The position numbers were made by a program, and so were the translations under genes. DNA of 64,000 bases, taken from contig CM049313.1 of the NCBI GenBank assembly GCA_026874595.1, positions 23,246,008 through 23,310,007 of the forward strand, given 5' to 3'. The first letter of the stretch is position 1. Every line of letters starts with the position of its first letter. Under the pieces are notes generated by a model, which saw only the letters and a list, made by a program, of their open reading frames with translations, was not told where the DNA came from and ran no database searches. The DNA comes from Sipunculus nudus (taxonomy: Eukaryota; Annelida; Sipuncula; Golfingiida; Sipunculidae). Positions 1 through 11,649 of the stretch are shown in pieces.

Positions 1-2825
1 TTTGGAATATTGATGAAATGCCAAGAGTGAGGTCATTTATTTTACACTACTTTGGTGTAATTATAATCTTCAGATAAGGACAAGGTATATAGCAGATAAT
101 AATACCTGAGCTTGGAAGGTATTATGTGTTTCCCTTGATTGGTTGGTTAGTCTATTAGCAACTTTACCCAAAAGGTTAGGAATGACACAGATGAAAATTT
201 GTTATTTAAAACAGGTTTCCATGATCTGTTTTCTATTTTTTTTTTAATTCAAAGGATTATACATTGTAACAATAGATAAGGGCATTTCCTTTGTCCCCGG
301 CTTGGAGGCCGCCCCATTTATATTTATTAGGAGCATCATTTGTTCAGCCCTGGTGGACCCGTGTTATTGAATCGTGACACTCTATAACACCTGGAAGATT
401 GGTCAGTGAATCCTGCATCTATGTATAGTCATATACACATGCACCTACTTCAATGTACCGTGTTCAACGGGAGGTGCTGGGGCGTCTTAAAATATCAAAT
501 CTAATTTAAAGTGTATTTGTTCGCCTTTCAGTAAGGAAATATATCAGAATGCTGTCCCATCAAAACGCACCTTCTAACAATACAGTGACTTGTCAGAGTT
601 ACCGATTACGTACATGTTAACCATGACAGACTCAGATTTATCCAGAGTTTACCAGTATCCGAGGCTTAAGTTACGTGTTTTGTGGTACCTCAACTAAAAC
701 CTAGACTTAATCATGGACACTTGTAGCATCGTCGTTGGTCATTGGAGAACAAACATGAAAGACCTGTCAGTGACAATGACATGCTAAAGCAAAGATGGAA
801 TTATCGTGTTGATTAACAAGGGTTGGTTAATTAGTGCAAAACAAGAAGAAAGGGATAGGGGCTGTCCATTGCTGTCTTCTCATCAGGCAAGACATAAAAC
901 TGATTCACATAACTAGTTATTTAAGCCCAAATGCGCAATGATTTGACAGGAACATTATGGGCTATCTTTATTCCCTCTCCCGACTAGAAAGACCAAGATG
1001 CACTCTTTCCTTTATACAATATGCTGAACTTTCAATTCCATGGTACAGTTTGGTGTAAATATTAGTCTGAAATAATGATATATTTAAGACAAAGGCTGGT
1101 TATAAGAAGAAACCTAGCTGTTGGGCAGATATGGTATACGAAACGGGCAAACATTGTTGAAAATTCCTACTTTTCATAAAAAGTCTGCAGGAATGTTATT
1201 GATTGCTGTTCTTGGTATTAATTTCTGGCATTTTAATTGGTCCTCATTACGAATGTGTTTGTTCTTTTTTTTCACTGAACCAGTTAAAGAATTTTTTTGC
1301 ATAAATTTCTTAGAACTACCGTAGCTCACTATGAATATTTCATGCACCAGAAAGTTGTACTCTCTAGGGACCAAGTGCACAAAACTTATTTTAATTGATT
1401 TCTTGCATCATGTGGAGTAGCATTAACTGGCTTAACAATTTAGATGTTGATGAAACTCGATTGTGGCGGGTGCAAGATGTTCAGATCACGTGACAAGATG
1501 AAATAAACAACACATTCCATTCCGGAAGCTCACATTCCTACCAGCATGTTGATTTCCTGTGCGTTTTGAACAAGCTCCGCCTATTTGCAACTGTTAAATT
1601 AGACTTAAACACAGACGAGTTGTATGCCTTTGACACGGTTGTACATTTCACGCCAATTTACTTTACTGGCATCTGGTTAATAAAAATATATTACATTCAC
1701 TTGTTGATATGCAAAACAGGTATTTTTTTTCATAATATTGCCACAAAAATGTTGATCCCACCGAGGGATACCCATTAAAGTTTGAAAATATTTATCTCTG
1801 CCTGGTGGCGATCGAGGTTTTCTAGCTTCCCCTTTGGGGGAATAGGGCAACACCAGTGTGTCAGTCCATTAAATTTTGGAGTTTAGAATACGCACTTTTT
1901 AAGGATCCTGGCCAAGGTATTGTATTGGCAGATCAATCCCAAAATTTATACTTTTTAAATTTTTTTTTATGTAAATTGAATCACATGTGCAACTTAATCA
2001 GTAAAACACCAAAATGTACCTTCCAACCGCTTGCTGAAAGGCAAATAAATTATAATATGACAAATCAAATTTTCACAACATCCCCATCCCAGTGCTGATG
2101 GGTGAAGTCACTGACCGCATTTAAAAGAACTAAAATAAATGTTAAAAAATGTTGTAGTTGAGATTCCTAGCTGAATTTTCCATTGTATATAAAAATGAAA
2201 AGGAGCTTACTCTCATTAAATTTAATTCTGAACCTAAAAATAAAATTAATTTCCAAACCATTAAACTTCAAGATGTCATTAAGCTCCTTTCTTACTAACG
2301 ATGTGTCATCGCAGATGACTTTCATGACCCTGAGAGACTTGACAACAAACCGAAAAAGAATCTGGGTTGTAAAATATAATCCTGGTTCCGGTCACAAAGT
2401 GTTCCATCTTTTTTATTAGGCCGTTAATCCTTCATTCACTTCACAGTCAAATTTTGGTAATATTTTAGAAAGAGCGTAATCGTCAAATTTAGATGATGGG
2501 CCACAGATAGAACTTCGTATTATTTGATGCTTCCAGTCGACCAGTGTATTTGCGAATATACAAGTATAGAAATAAATAATACTAGTGCAATATGATATAT
2601 CAATATAACATAGATGAAATTTATCCTTATTTATCAGAGGGCGCTCGCTATAGGCCATAATCTTAACCGTAAAATATTCTAGGAATGTACATAGATTACT
2701 GTACAAAACTGTTTGATACACTGTTAAACTCCTAAATATTATCATCGTGTTTTAAACAAGCAAGGGGAAATTTGCAAATATTTCTGTGGAATTATAACTA
2801 TATAACGGGTCATTAGGCGGGATTT

Positions 2826-2856
<31 letters not shown>

Positions 2857-5810
2857 CCGTATAGCTTCTTTAATATTTTACAGTACTTATATTCATATAA
2901 TAAATGGTAAAGAGAAAGATATTTAATTACTGTACGGTCAGTGGACATTAAATAGGACGTCACTTGCAAGTCAGACATGAACAGACCTCAATAGAATAGG
3001 AAGGAGAAGATGATTGATATGGGTCCAGGGGGGGGGCCAAAACCAAGTAGCTCCAGTTGATGACAGTGCCAAGGACATCAGGAAAGCAAACAGAACAATA
3101 TTCGGGAGACACTTTCACTGGAGCAGTGCTGGAAGGCTGGCAGTGAAAGTTCGCGTGATTTCAACTCGATCGATCATTGACTGTTGAAACTGTTGCAAAT
3201 TCTAGGCAAAACTGCCGCAGTACCAACTCGATTGTGCACGGAACAAACGGCTGTGGTTCTCCGTGAACAAGCTCTGCCCCGCGTGTCCCATTTGTATTGC
3301 CATTTTCTAACGGTAAGAATAGCAAAGACCTATGATTAATGTATCAAAGACGTAGTTTCATTCATAAAGAAGCCCCATGTAAAACTTGCCTTTAGTGATG
3401 TGATCTGTTCTTCCGTTGGCGGGTAGCTCAGGTCGGGTCTGTACATAACGAGCCGCTGTCGACCTCGGCTAGGATTAACGATACCATTTTGTTCGGCCGC
3501 CTAGTGACGTCATTGAGCCCACGTACTTTCCAACGTGGCTTGCCATGAACTCGACTCAACCAGTTAATGATTTCTTAACAAATGTAAGATTTATTGCTCC
3601 CTTTAATTTGCAGTAACTTGAATAATTTACTGTTATTTTGCGGCCCGGATGAAAAGGGGGTGCTTATAATATTGTCCTCCCTTGGCCCGCTGTTCCCTGT
3701 TAAACAACAAATAAATAGGAATACAAGTGAAACTTAAAACAATCTTTTCCGCCGGCGTAGGTTTATTATAAAAAAAAAAGAAAAATCATTCAACGGTCGA
3801 GCGTCCTTGGCATAAATCAAATTCACATGAATTCAAAATTACAGCAAACTTGTGAACTTTGAATATAAGAACTGACGGGATAAAGTTGTTTGTTTAATAA
3901 TTTAAAATGCAGTTCTGTTAATAACAAACCCAGAACCAGTTTAATAATGACAGAAGCCTGAAGGGCATTTTGTAAGTCACACCTTTTTATACATCTGCAA
4001 CGAATCATTGTGCATGTAGTGGTTGGTTGGTTACGTGTCTGGTTTGTTTGTAAGCAACATAAGAAATGATGAACGGATTTTTTATATAAACATTTTCGGA
4101 AGGTTAAAAATTAACCAATGGATTATTAGAAAATCTGAATGATTATAACAGGTTTTTGTTTAAAAGGACTGATATTTATTAACCAAAAGAATAATCGCTT
4201 GAACTTATTTTTTACAAAAAAAAGGCTAGAAAACGTCAATCCCACCGGCTGTTCGTTTTGTTTATACCCACGTATTTAAGCCAAAATAATCCAAACAGAT
4301 ACAACAGCTTCGGGACTTCTGGCAGCAGGTCAGACGAACCAAGGAGTTTTGCAAAGGACGTTTTGTAACTGGTAACCCTTCAATATCCGTACAAATGCAA
4401 CCACCAACGTTTTCAACATTGTCGCGTGTACTGTATTTAATAACAGCTTATGGATAAATAAGCTCACACATCCGCCACAGAGGCGTTATGGCAACTTTCA
4501 TTAACAGTTCATAAATGAGGGTTCTTTCCCACTGCAATTACGGCAGTTTGTTTATATAAGAGGGCCACAGTCATTCACTCATTGGCCTTAGAGGTAGATT
4601 TGTTCTGGCGGGCAGAGCTCAACGGTGATGCAACATTTGAATCGTTGAACACTAAAACATATTTCTCTAAGTTTGCATGTTTGGAACATATGGATTTATC
4701 TGTACGACTTCTCACTTCTTTTTAGATTCAAAAGTCTTGAGAAGAGGAAACATAAATAAATAAAACGAGATCAACATACCTTTCCATTAATGTCCTAGAA
4801 TGAGTGCCGCCAAAACAGTAAATATTAAATGTAAACAGCAATATTTGTCTTGTATTACACACAAATATACGTATGCTGATGTCTGTGTTTGTATAACTCA
4901 GACTAAAGTGTCTGAGTCATATGTATGTGAATCTTAAAATAATTGAGAATTTCGTGAATAAATGCTGATATCCATAATCTTCATGTAAATATACAAACAT
5001 AGCTGCTTTGAACTTATGATGTCTACAGAGGTCCGAGAAGTACTACCAGCGCATTAACTGCTAATTACTGCCCGTGGGCATCAATGGACGCTGTGTTCAT
5101 CTCTCAGTTGGAACATAATGCTAGCAAATATACGGATCTGCTTAAAAGCAGTCGGGACAAATCCTTCACTCCGCTCTTCCCTACTATGGACGATACTGAA
5201 GATTATCACCTGTTCCCTACAGATGGATGTTATGCCAGTCTCTGCTTTGCTGAATGTGGAGCCGGACTGCCACTTTGCTATTACTTCATACATTTACCTG
5301 AATCGAGGATTATAGTCCTTAAGCCCTGCTTGCAGCCACGCCGCCTCGCACGACACGGTGACTGTTTGATAGAAAAGGCTTCTGTCCGACGCGAGTGATA
5401 TCTGATGGCCGGCCTGCGTAGATAAGTCGGACCAGTGTAGCAGTTTCAGATTACCCCGGCTCCATATTTCCACCGGGAACTTAAAATCGGTCCCAGGCTT
5501 CCCCGGAGGTAACATGAAATCGCTTTCATATTACCCCCTATAGAATAAAAATAAATTTTCAGATTACACTCCAAGATTTCAGTGTACCCCCTCCAAATGT
5601 TGTTTATTTTATATTTCACTTATAATTATTGTAATATCTTTCTTTTCCCAAACTGGATTGGATCTGCGTATAAAATTGTATTTGTAGGTAATGCATCATG
5701 CACTTAGGTGATGTGTAGGAGTCAATATTAATAGAATCAATCATGTAATATACATTTTTTACTTTTTTTATTTTTGAGACAACGATCCTAGCTTTATATC
5801 TCGTATATTT

Positions 5811-5813
<3 letters not shown>

Positions 5814-5862
<49 letters not shown>
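5814..5862. repeat. (TA)n microsatellite
   Basis: About 24 uninterrupted TA dinucleotides followed by a short ATTC tetranucleotide run. Confidence 0.95.
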
Positions 5863-5866
<4 letters not shown>

Positions 5867-6459
5867 TTCATTCATTGATCTGGTATATATTGAGATACAA
5901 GTGTAAGAATTTATCATTTAGTTAAATCAAAGGGATGAACTGAACAGGCGGGAAGTAATCTGAAATTAATTAAAAATAACCTGGGGGGGGGGCGGAAATT
6001 GGAGTTGCCCGTATTCATTACACCGGGCTTCTCTGCGGCCTGAGACAGACTGCGATCCGAAGATGCCCTTCAGGTGGAATATAGTTCCAAGAGCTCGCCG
6101 GTAATAGCCGCGGGATCAAACAGGCGCACAAGGCGGTATGTCGCTCTTGTAGCAGTTAGATCTTTAATAGATGTCCAATCTGGAAGATCTTTGGGCACGC
6201 AGGAAAGAGACACGATCCAATGGGGTTTGTAAAAACGGGACCAGTGGGTTTTGTAACGGAGTAAAATGAAAGGGCACATAGGCCACCCATTAAGTGGTAT
6301 GGTCTTTTGTAAATAAATTAGATGATGGGTTTTTATTGAATATAATGGGTCAAGTTTTAGATCTATGGATCAGGCGGCCTAATAAAACATTTTCCCTGTT
6401 CTAATACTAACGGCAAGTACGCTTCCTTGGAGCTTAATTCCCGGGGATGTAATTTAAAA

Positions 6460-6462
<3 letters not shown>

Positions 6463-6511
<49 letters not shown>
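6463..6511. repeat. (AT)n microsatellite
   Basis: About 24 AT dinucleotides, with a further short TA run to about 6530. Confidence 0.95.
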
Positions 6512-6512
<1 letters not shown>

Positions 6513-6665
6513 TGTATATATATATATGTATATGGTTATATTGTAACAAGGCTACATTAATCATGAATAATAATAAAAATAGAAATAATAACAACATAAC
6601 AATTAATAGGAACATTACGGTTTAGCACCGATCCGTTATTCCTGGCATTCCAGTTACACCTTTGC

Positions 6666-7362
6666 TTTGTAATATCTTTTTGGATTTCAAGATCTAAATG
6701 TATGGGGCTTGGAATAACCTGACGTGCAGACATAAGATGGAATCTTTTGAGGTTTATTTTGTGATTTTACCATGTTCGCTTTAAGTCTTTGCTTAAAAAT
6801 TACCCTTCTTAATTCATTTGTTTCATATAAAGGTTATGCATGTAAGTGTAAACAAGAAATACTTACAGTTTTATTTTCTCGCGATGATGTCGCTCATGGA
6901 AACCTGAAGCACACCGCTCACACTACACATTGTACCTGAATGGGCGGACTTTTAACCCAACTCTTGTACTTTTTCTTCATTTAATATTTCCTACCAGTTT
7001 TTTTGTACCATTATAAATCGCTGTAGGTCGTTGGAATGTGATTTCATCACTGTAGGTCTCTCTGTTTTAATTGTATATTCTTATTCTTTACAATTCTGAG
7101 GAAGTGGAGATAGAGGACCAAGCGAAACCCAGCGTGCTTTCAACGAGGCAAGAATATATACATAAATTCTTTTTTTAATTTATTTTCCTTATTTTAGGTA
7201 ATTCTTTATGTATATAATCTTGTCCGTTGAAATTATGTTGTCTCCATGTTTACAAAATGTAAAAATGACAATAGAACCTCAAGATTCCATCTAATGTCTG
7301 AATGTCACACAATTCTAAGCCCCGTGCGTTTAGATCTTGAAATCAAAAAAGATATTACAAAT
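6666..7362. repeat. Foldback repeat with long inverted arms
   Basis: The segment 6666-6775 (tttgtaatatc, then tttcaagatct, then gatggaatctt) matches the reverse complement of 7247-7362 over about 110 bp with scattered mismatches and indels. Nested inside, 7138-7170 pairs with the reverse complement of 7200-7232 (tttcaacg, then tatatacataaa). The left half carries about 360 bp between outer and inner arms that the right half lacks, so the structure is asymmetric. This is consistent with a foldback element or with a partial inverted second copy of an element. No coding capacity was seen. Confidence 0.75.
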
Positions 7363-8380
7363 CATTAAACATATTATTCTTAGAGTATATGATTACCGTC
7401 ACCCTCATAAAATAAAAAATTCTACCAACATGACATGGAACTAGCCTTTAAAACATTAAAAATAAATACTTTATCGACATATGTAAATTAAATATAAGTT
7501 TACTGTTGATTCATATGCAGAATATATACAAGGACCTATTAATTCCTTTACAGGAACGGACAAGAAATTAATATTAAACCTAGTAACATGCATATCCAGG
7601 CTTTATGTCTGGTTCAGAGTAAGCGGGTAAGACGCCAGGCCGTATCACTATATGTCCTGCAAGAAGGCTTAAAATGTAAGATTATATGAAGAGCGTATGA
7701 TCCGTAAAATATGACAAAGACTGCTCTCTGAGCTGCCAACCATAAAACCTAGCGGCGTCTGATAGAGTCCTTGACAGTCAAATGGGGCCCGTATCTTTAC
7801 GACTGGCCTTTGCACATCTAGTGTCCATAATCTCAAGACACCTTGCAATCGTGGGTGCCCATTTTCGGCGATATCGCCCGGTTTTTCCATCTTTCTAAAT
7901 AATAGCTTTTGTATAATGCTATCTCTAAAACCTGAGCTTTCATGGGTTATTTCAGTTCGATCGAGTAAGGTCCCAACATTTCTATAGGCGCGTACATCAC
8001 GGTGGGGTCATAGTATCGACAATCCCTCGGGCTCGATATTTTGAGACATCCTCCTTGAAAACCTGTACTTTTCTTTAAATTCAGAAGAAACACCACGTGA
8101 CACATTGAGCAACGAGCTTTCTTTTTACAGTTTTCTGTATACAAGTTGGTTATGAATATGTGATAGTTTTATAAAAGTGTATACACCAGAGTCGGCTAGT
8201 GGAGGAACTACAGAATAGCATACCTGGCACATTTATTCGTTTTATTAATTCTTTATCAGTTTGATAGTGTGTCACTCAGGGAACGTTAATCTGCCTTGCT
8301 TTACGTAATTTAAAGTGGATAAGGAATGTTCTATAAGAATATTGTGGGGTTTTTCATGTGTTTTACAAGATGAAATGTCA
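7363..8380. other. Non-coding stretch, nothing recognised
   Basis: AT-rich sequence without a recognisable gene, microsatellite or repeat. Open frames of 65-73 aa on the minus strand at 7669 and 7947 have no recognised motif. Confidence 0.5.
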
Positions 8381-8392
8381 TGTTATGTGTCA

Positions 8393-8932
8393 CAGGTCAC
8401 ATAACGGTGGGTCAAGGTTTCATCTCAGTTACAAGGTCACGGTTTACAGTTGGATTTGCAATTACAAGGTCACGGTTTACAGTTGGATATGTTATGTATA
8501 AAGGAAATACGTAAACCGAAAAACCTGTCAAACGTGCAAAGATGGATATTGTCATGTGGGTATAAATTCATGCGAACGTAGCTGAATTTGAAGTTGAGCA
8601 TGGGCGGTTTGATTTACGTTTAAGCAAGAACCAAAAGTGATTAGTTCATTATTTGCAGTATTATAGTGAACTATACATTATCTCGTGCCCGTTAATCTCT
8701 TGTTTTCTACAAAATGGTACAGACGGCGCCTACCATTCATTTCGTACAGCTATGCTTACAACAAAATGGCTCAGACGATTTTTATACTTGGACCGTAAAG
8801 ACTATTTCCAGTTCAAAGTGATTAGGTCAGTAGTATATATAGAAGTCTACAAATGTTCACTCAAGGGAGTGTAACTGATTTACGATAAGAATAGGTCAGG
8901 GGGTCACATCAGGATTCAAAGGTCAAAGGTTA
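8393..8932. promoter_or_regulatory. Cluster of nuclear-receptor half-sites (AGGTCA-like)
   Basis: AGGTCA occurs at 8394-8399, 8434-8439, 8467-8472, 8893-8898 and 8920-8925. GGGTCA occurs at 8409-8414 and 8901-8906. The pair at 8893/8901 is a DR2 arrangement, and 8920-8932 (AGGTCA A AGGTTA) is DR1-like. Two of the sites lie in a 33-bp tandem duplication (about 8428-8491). Binding is inferred from motif only. Confidence 0.35.
8428..8491. repeat. 33-bp tandem duplication
   Basis: Two nearly identical copies containing acaaggtcacggtttacag, starting near 8428 and 8461. Confidence 0.85.
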
Positions 8933-8939
8933 CAAGACC

Positions 8940-11365
8940 ACATAATGAAAAATATTAAATCATGAAACAAAATACAATTTAGTCATTAGATTACGCTTGG
9001 CTTAATAAGAACCAGGTCAACTGTCTACCAGGGCTAGAGTACCCTGGAACGATTCATACAAGTGAACCATCAACGACGTTATTTGTATAGTCATAGTCTG
9101 GGAAATATATGTAACAGCTGGCAGACATAAAAGGTCGTCCGGGAATGCCTCAGGTGGCTTGACAGCACTGTCTATTTTAGACTACCTGAAGAAAATGAAT
9201 GTATGTGGATTTGTCAGTAACAGGTGAGTAAAAAACATGACATGCCTGGGATAAAAAGTCAGCCAATATTGGTGAATATATAGCTTCCATCAATCAGAAG
9301 TATATGAAGCCCCAGAATATTGCAGCAGCTGTGCTAACTTATGGCTTGCTATTCATACACGCGTGGCGAGCGCTACCCTCTCAGGCACGCTTAGTAAATT
9401 CACGTAGATTTGTATGTTACGGTGGATGGGCGGACTGACGGCCATGCTTTTAGAGAATTTTGATAATGGCCCCTAGATGGCGCTGCATGTTCGACCTGAT
9501 CCTGAACCCAAGTGATGCATATTTTGGACGTGTCCAGACGATGGATATGTTTGTTTATGTTATTTCATTTATACCAAGGTACTAGGACTGGTTCTTGTAC
9601 GTACGTATCCATAGATTTGAGTTGTAGGTTTCTGTATACGAAATCACATCATATTGTAAGGCTTATAGTTATGACGATTCAGTAAGACATCCTAAATATT
9701 TGCAATATTAGATGCACAATTAAACAGTTACTTGAGACAATAGGGAAAAAAACTGCATGTAAACTGGATGATAGAATTATCTTGAAACATTACGTTTGCT
9801 GCAGCAAACACGGGCAGAAGAACAAAAATGTAATTGATCGTTTGTTACTTAAGGAGACTGGAGAAAAATTGACACAAGTATTGATATACAATAAACTCAT
9901 CTACCCTTATAAGCCTCCTTTCCCTACGATGGAGGCTTAAATTAAAAGCAAAACTGTTCTGTGGAATGACTATTCTTATTATTCGCCCGACCATTTTAGT
10001 TAATAAGAAATTAGTTCTCGGTAAAGTTATTGTCTGGTGCAATTGCCCCGATCCCGATAATGAAATTGTTACGTTTAAAAATCACAAACATTTATTTAAA
10101 AAAGTGTGTTCTCGAATGGATTGAAATTTTGCCACTTCTCGGAATTGATCAATTCTGTATGGCTCCTGTATGTTGGCAAAACTATTTTGTTTTGACCGGT
10201 GAATTTAAAAAAAACTTGCCGTATAACCATAATTTCTATATAAGATCTGTGACATACGTGTTAAATGTGTCCACAAAATTGCACACCATGAGCGTTTTCC
10301 AGAAACTGGGGGGAATAAACCTGTCAGGATTCGTAGGGATGCGACACGAAAGTACTCCGAGGTCAGCGTCCGGACGAAAAACCGTCTGCGGAGAGAGTTT
10401 AGTGGCAAAGTTTAGAGCAGAATATCACTTTTTTTTACCACACCCAAATCCTCAAATTTAAGTAAGATTGCCCTCTTACTTCGTATATGTTTAACAAAGA
10501 GTCCGTAAGACATCCTATCTGGGGGTTGCCAGGGAAGACATATTGGATGTGTTACAATAAGGTGACTTGAGTCATGGCAGCTGTGTGTCACTATAATATT
10601 CATTATGACGTCACAATTGTAACAATGGAATTTAGGCCAGCTACTGGGCTTAAGTCCAGTATAATGCTAGTGCAAAAGGCCCCTGTAAAGACACATTTAA
10701 TATTCACGTATATGAAGGGCGATATAGTATGAGTTTAGCGTTTGTTGTACACGATGAAATCGCAGACCCATTGCCGCCACCAGAAAACAGAACAAATGTC
10801 TGATTTATGACGGATATAAACAACCAAAGCAACTCTCTAGTGGATTCTTATGCTTACCAGACGTGACGGAGAAAGAGTCGTAAAATGTGGCGTATCTGTT
10901 TAATGTGCACGCTAAAACTATCCTAATTACACCTGGCAGCGGATCAAGGCATTCCAGTATTCAAGATGGCCGCCGGGCAGCCATTTTCACCGGAGCTGGT
11001 ATTTCCTGTTTACCAAATGGGTGTGAAGCCGACTACTAAGATAAATGCTTTCTTATTTGAATCACTGCATGTTGGTTATACCATTGAAAGCACAGCTTGA
11101 AACATTTCTGAGCAGAGAGTGTTTGCCCCCACCCCTCACAGTCTCTGCTTTTACAACCAGTGTTGATGTCTACTAAGGCTTACAAGACTTGTACAAGGCC
11201 TGTGGTCACTGTCCTAGCATACAGGGAGTTATTAGAAAACGGAAGAAATGTAAACTAGTAATCTTCTTAAACGTATAATACAGTCATAATATAAGAGAAT
11301 TCTGAAGAAAAATAACCGCCTATTATCACCTTATGTGTGAGGTGTTTAGTACAACTGTGTTATTA
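8940..11365. other. Non-coding stretch, nothing firm
   Basis: No recognisable gene. A 143-aa open frame at 10030-10461 (plus) starts from a non-ATG codon and shows no motif. A perfect CRE (TGACGTCA) lies at 10606-10613 in an otherwise unremarkable context. Confidence 0.5.
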
Positions 11366-11368
11366 AGC

Positions 11369-11640
11369 CCCCCCCCCCCCGGGCGGGCTGTCTCTATGTG
11401 TATCTCGATCTCTTTATCTCTTTACGTCCCTCTCTGTCTCTCTCATTATCTCTCTCAGTCACTCTCTGTCTCTCTTTATCTCTCTTAGTCACGCTCTGTC
11501 TCTCTCTTCATCTCTCTTAGTCACGCTCTGTCTCTCTATTTATCTCTCTCAATCACTCTCTGTCTCTCTCTTTATCTCTCTGTCACCCTCTGTCTGTCTC
11601 TTTATCTCTCCCTGTCTCTGTCCCTGCCTGTTCTCTATCC
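11369..11640. repeat. Poly-C run and pyrimidine-rich tandem repeat
   Basis: A C run of about 12 near 11369 precedes TCTC-rich DNA. From about 11430 to 11625 a degenerate unit of about 32-36 bp (CTCTGTCTCTCT, then TTATCTCTCT, then AGTCAC) recurs about six times. Such purine/pyrimidine asymmetric DNA could form triplexes; this is inference. Confidence 0.85.
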
Positions 11641-11649
11641 ATTTCTACC

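Larger units (their letters stand above)
1..6665. other. Non-coding 5' flank or intron 1, with microsatellites
   Basis: No open frame here resembles a known protein; the longest are about 100-110 aa and carry no motif. Contents: (CA)n(TA)n at 2826-2856, (TA)n at about 5814-5862 followed by three ATTC units, (AT)n at about 6463-6511, a G9 run near 5984, and a perfect CRE (TGACGTCA) at 3505-3512. The stretch 3413-3440 contains GGGTAGCTCAG, like a tRNA A box, but no convincing B box follows. Confidence 0.6.

Noticed and set aside
3413-3520. tRNA gene near GGGTAGCTCAG
   Set aside because: No B box at the right distance and no acceptor or anticodon stem pairing.
7092-7135. Hammerhead ribozyme core (CTGAGGA ... 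GAAA) in the foldback element
   Set aside because: Stem II and stem III pairings around these motifs cannot be drawn convincingly, and the closing UH context is absent.
10030-10461. 143-codon plus-strand frame
   Set aside because: Non-ATG start, no motif, with another open frame on the opposite strand of the same interval; likely chance.
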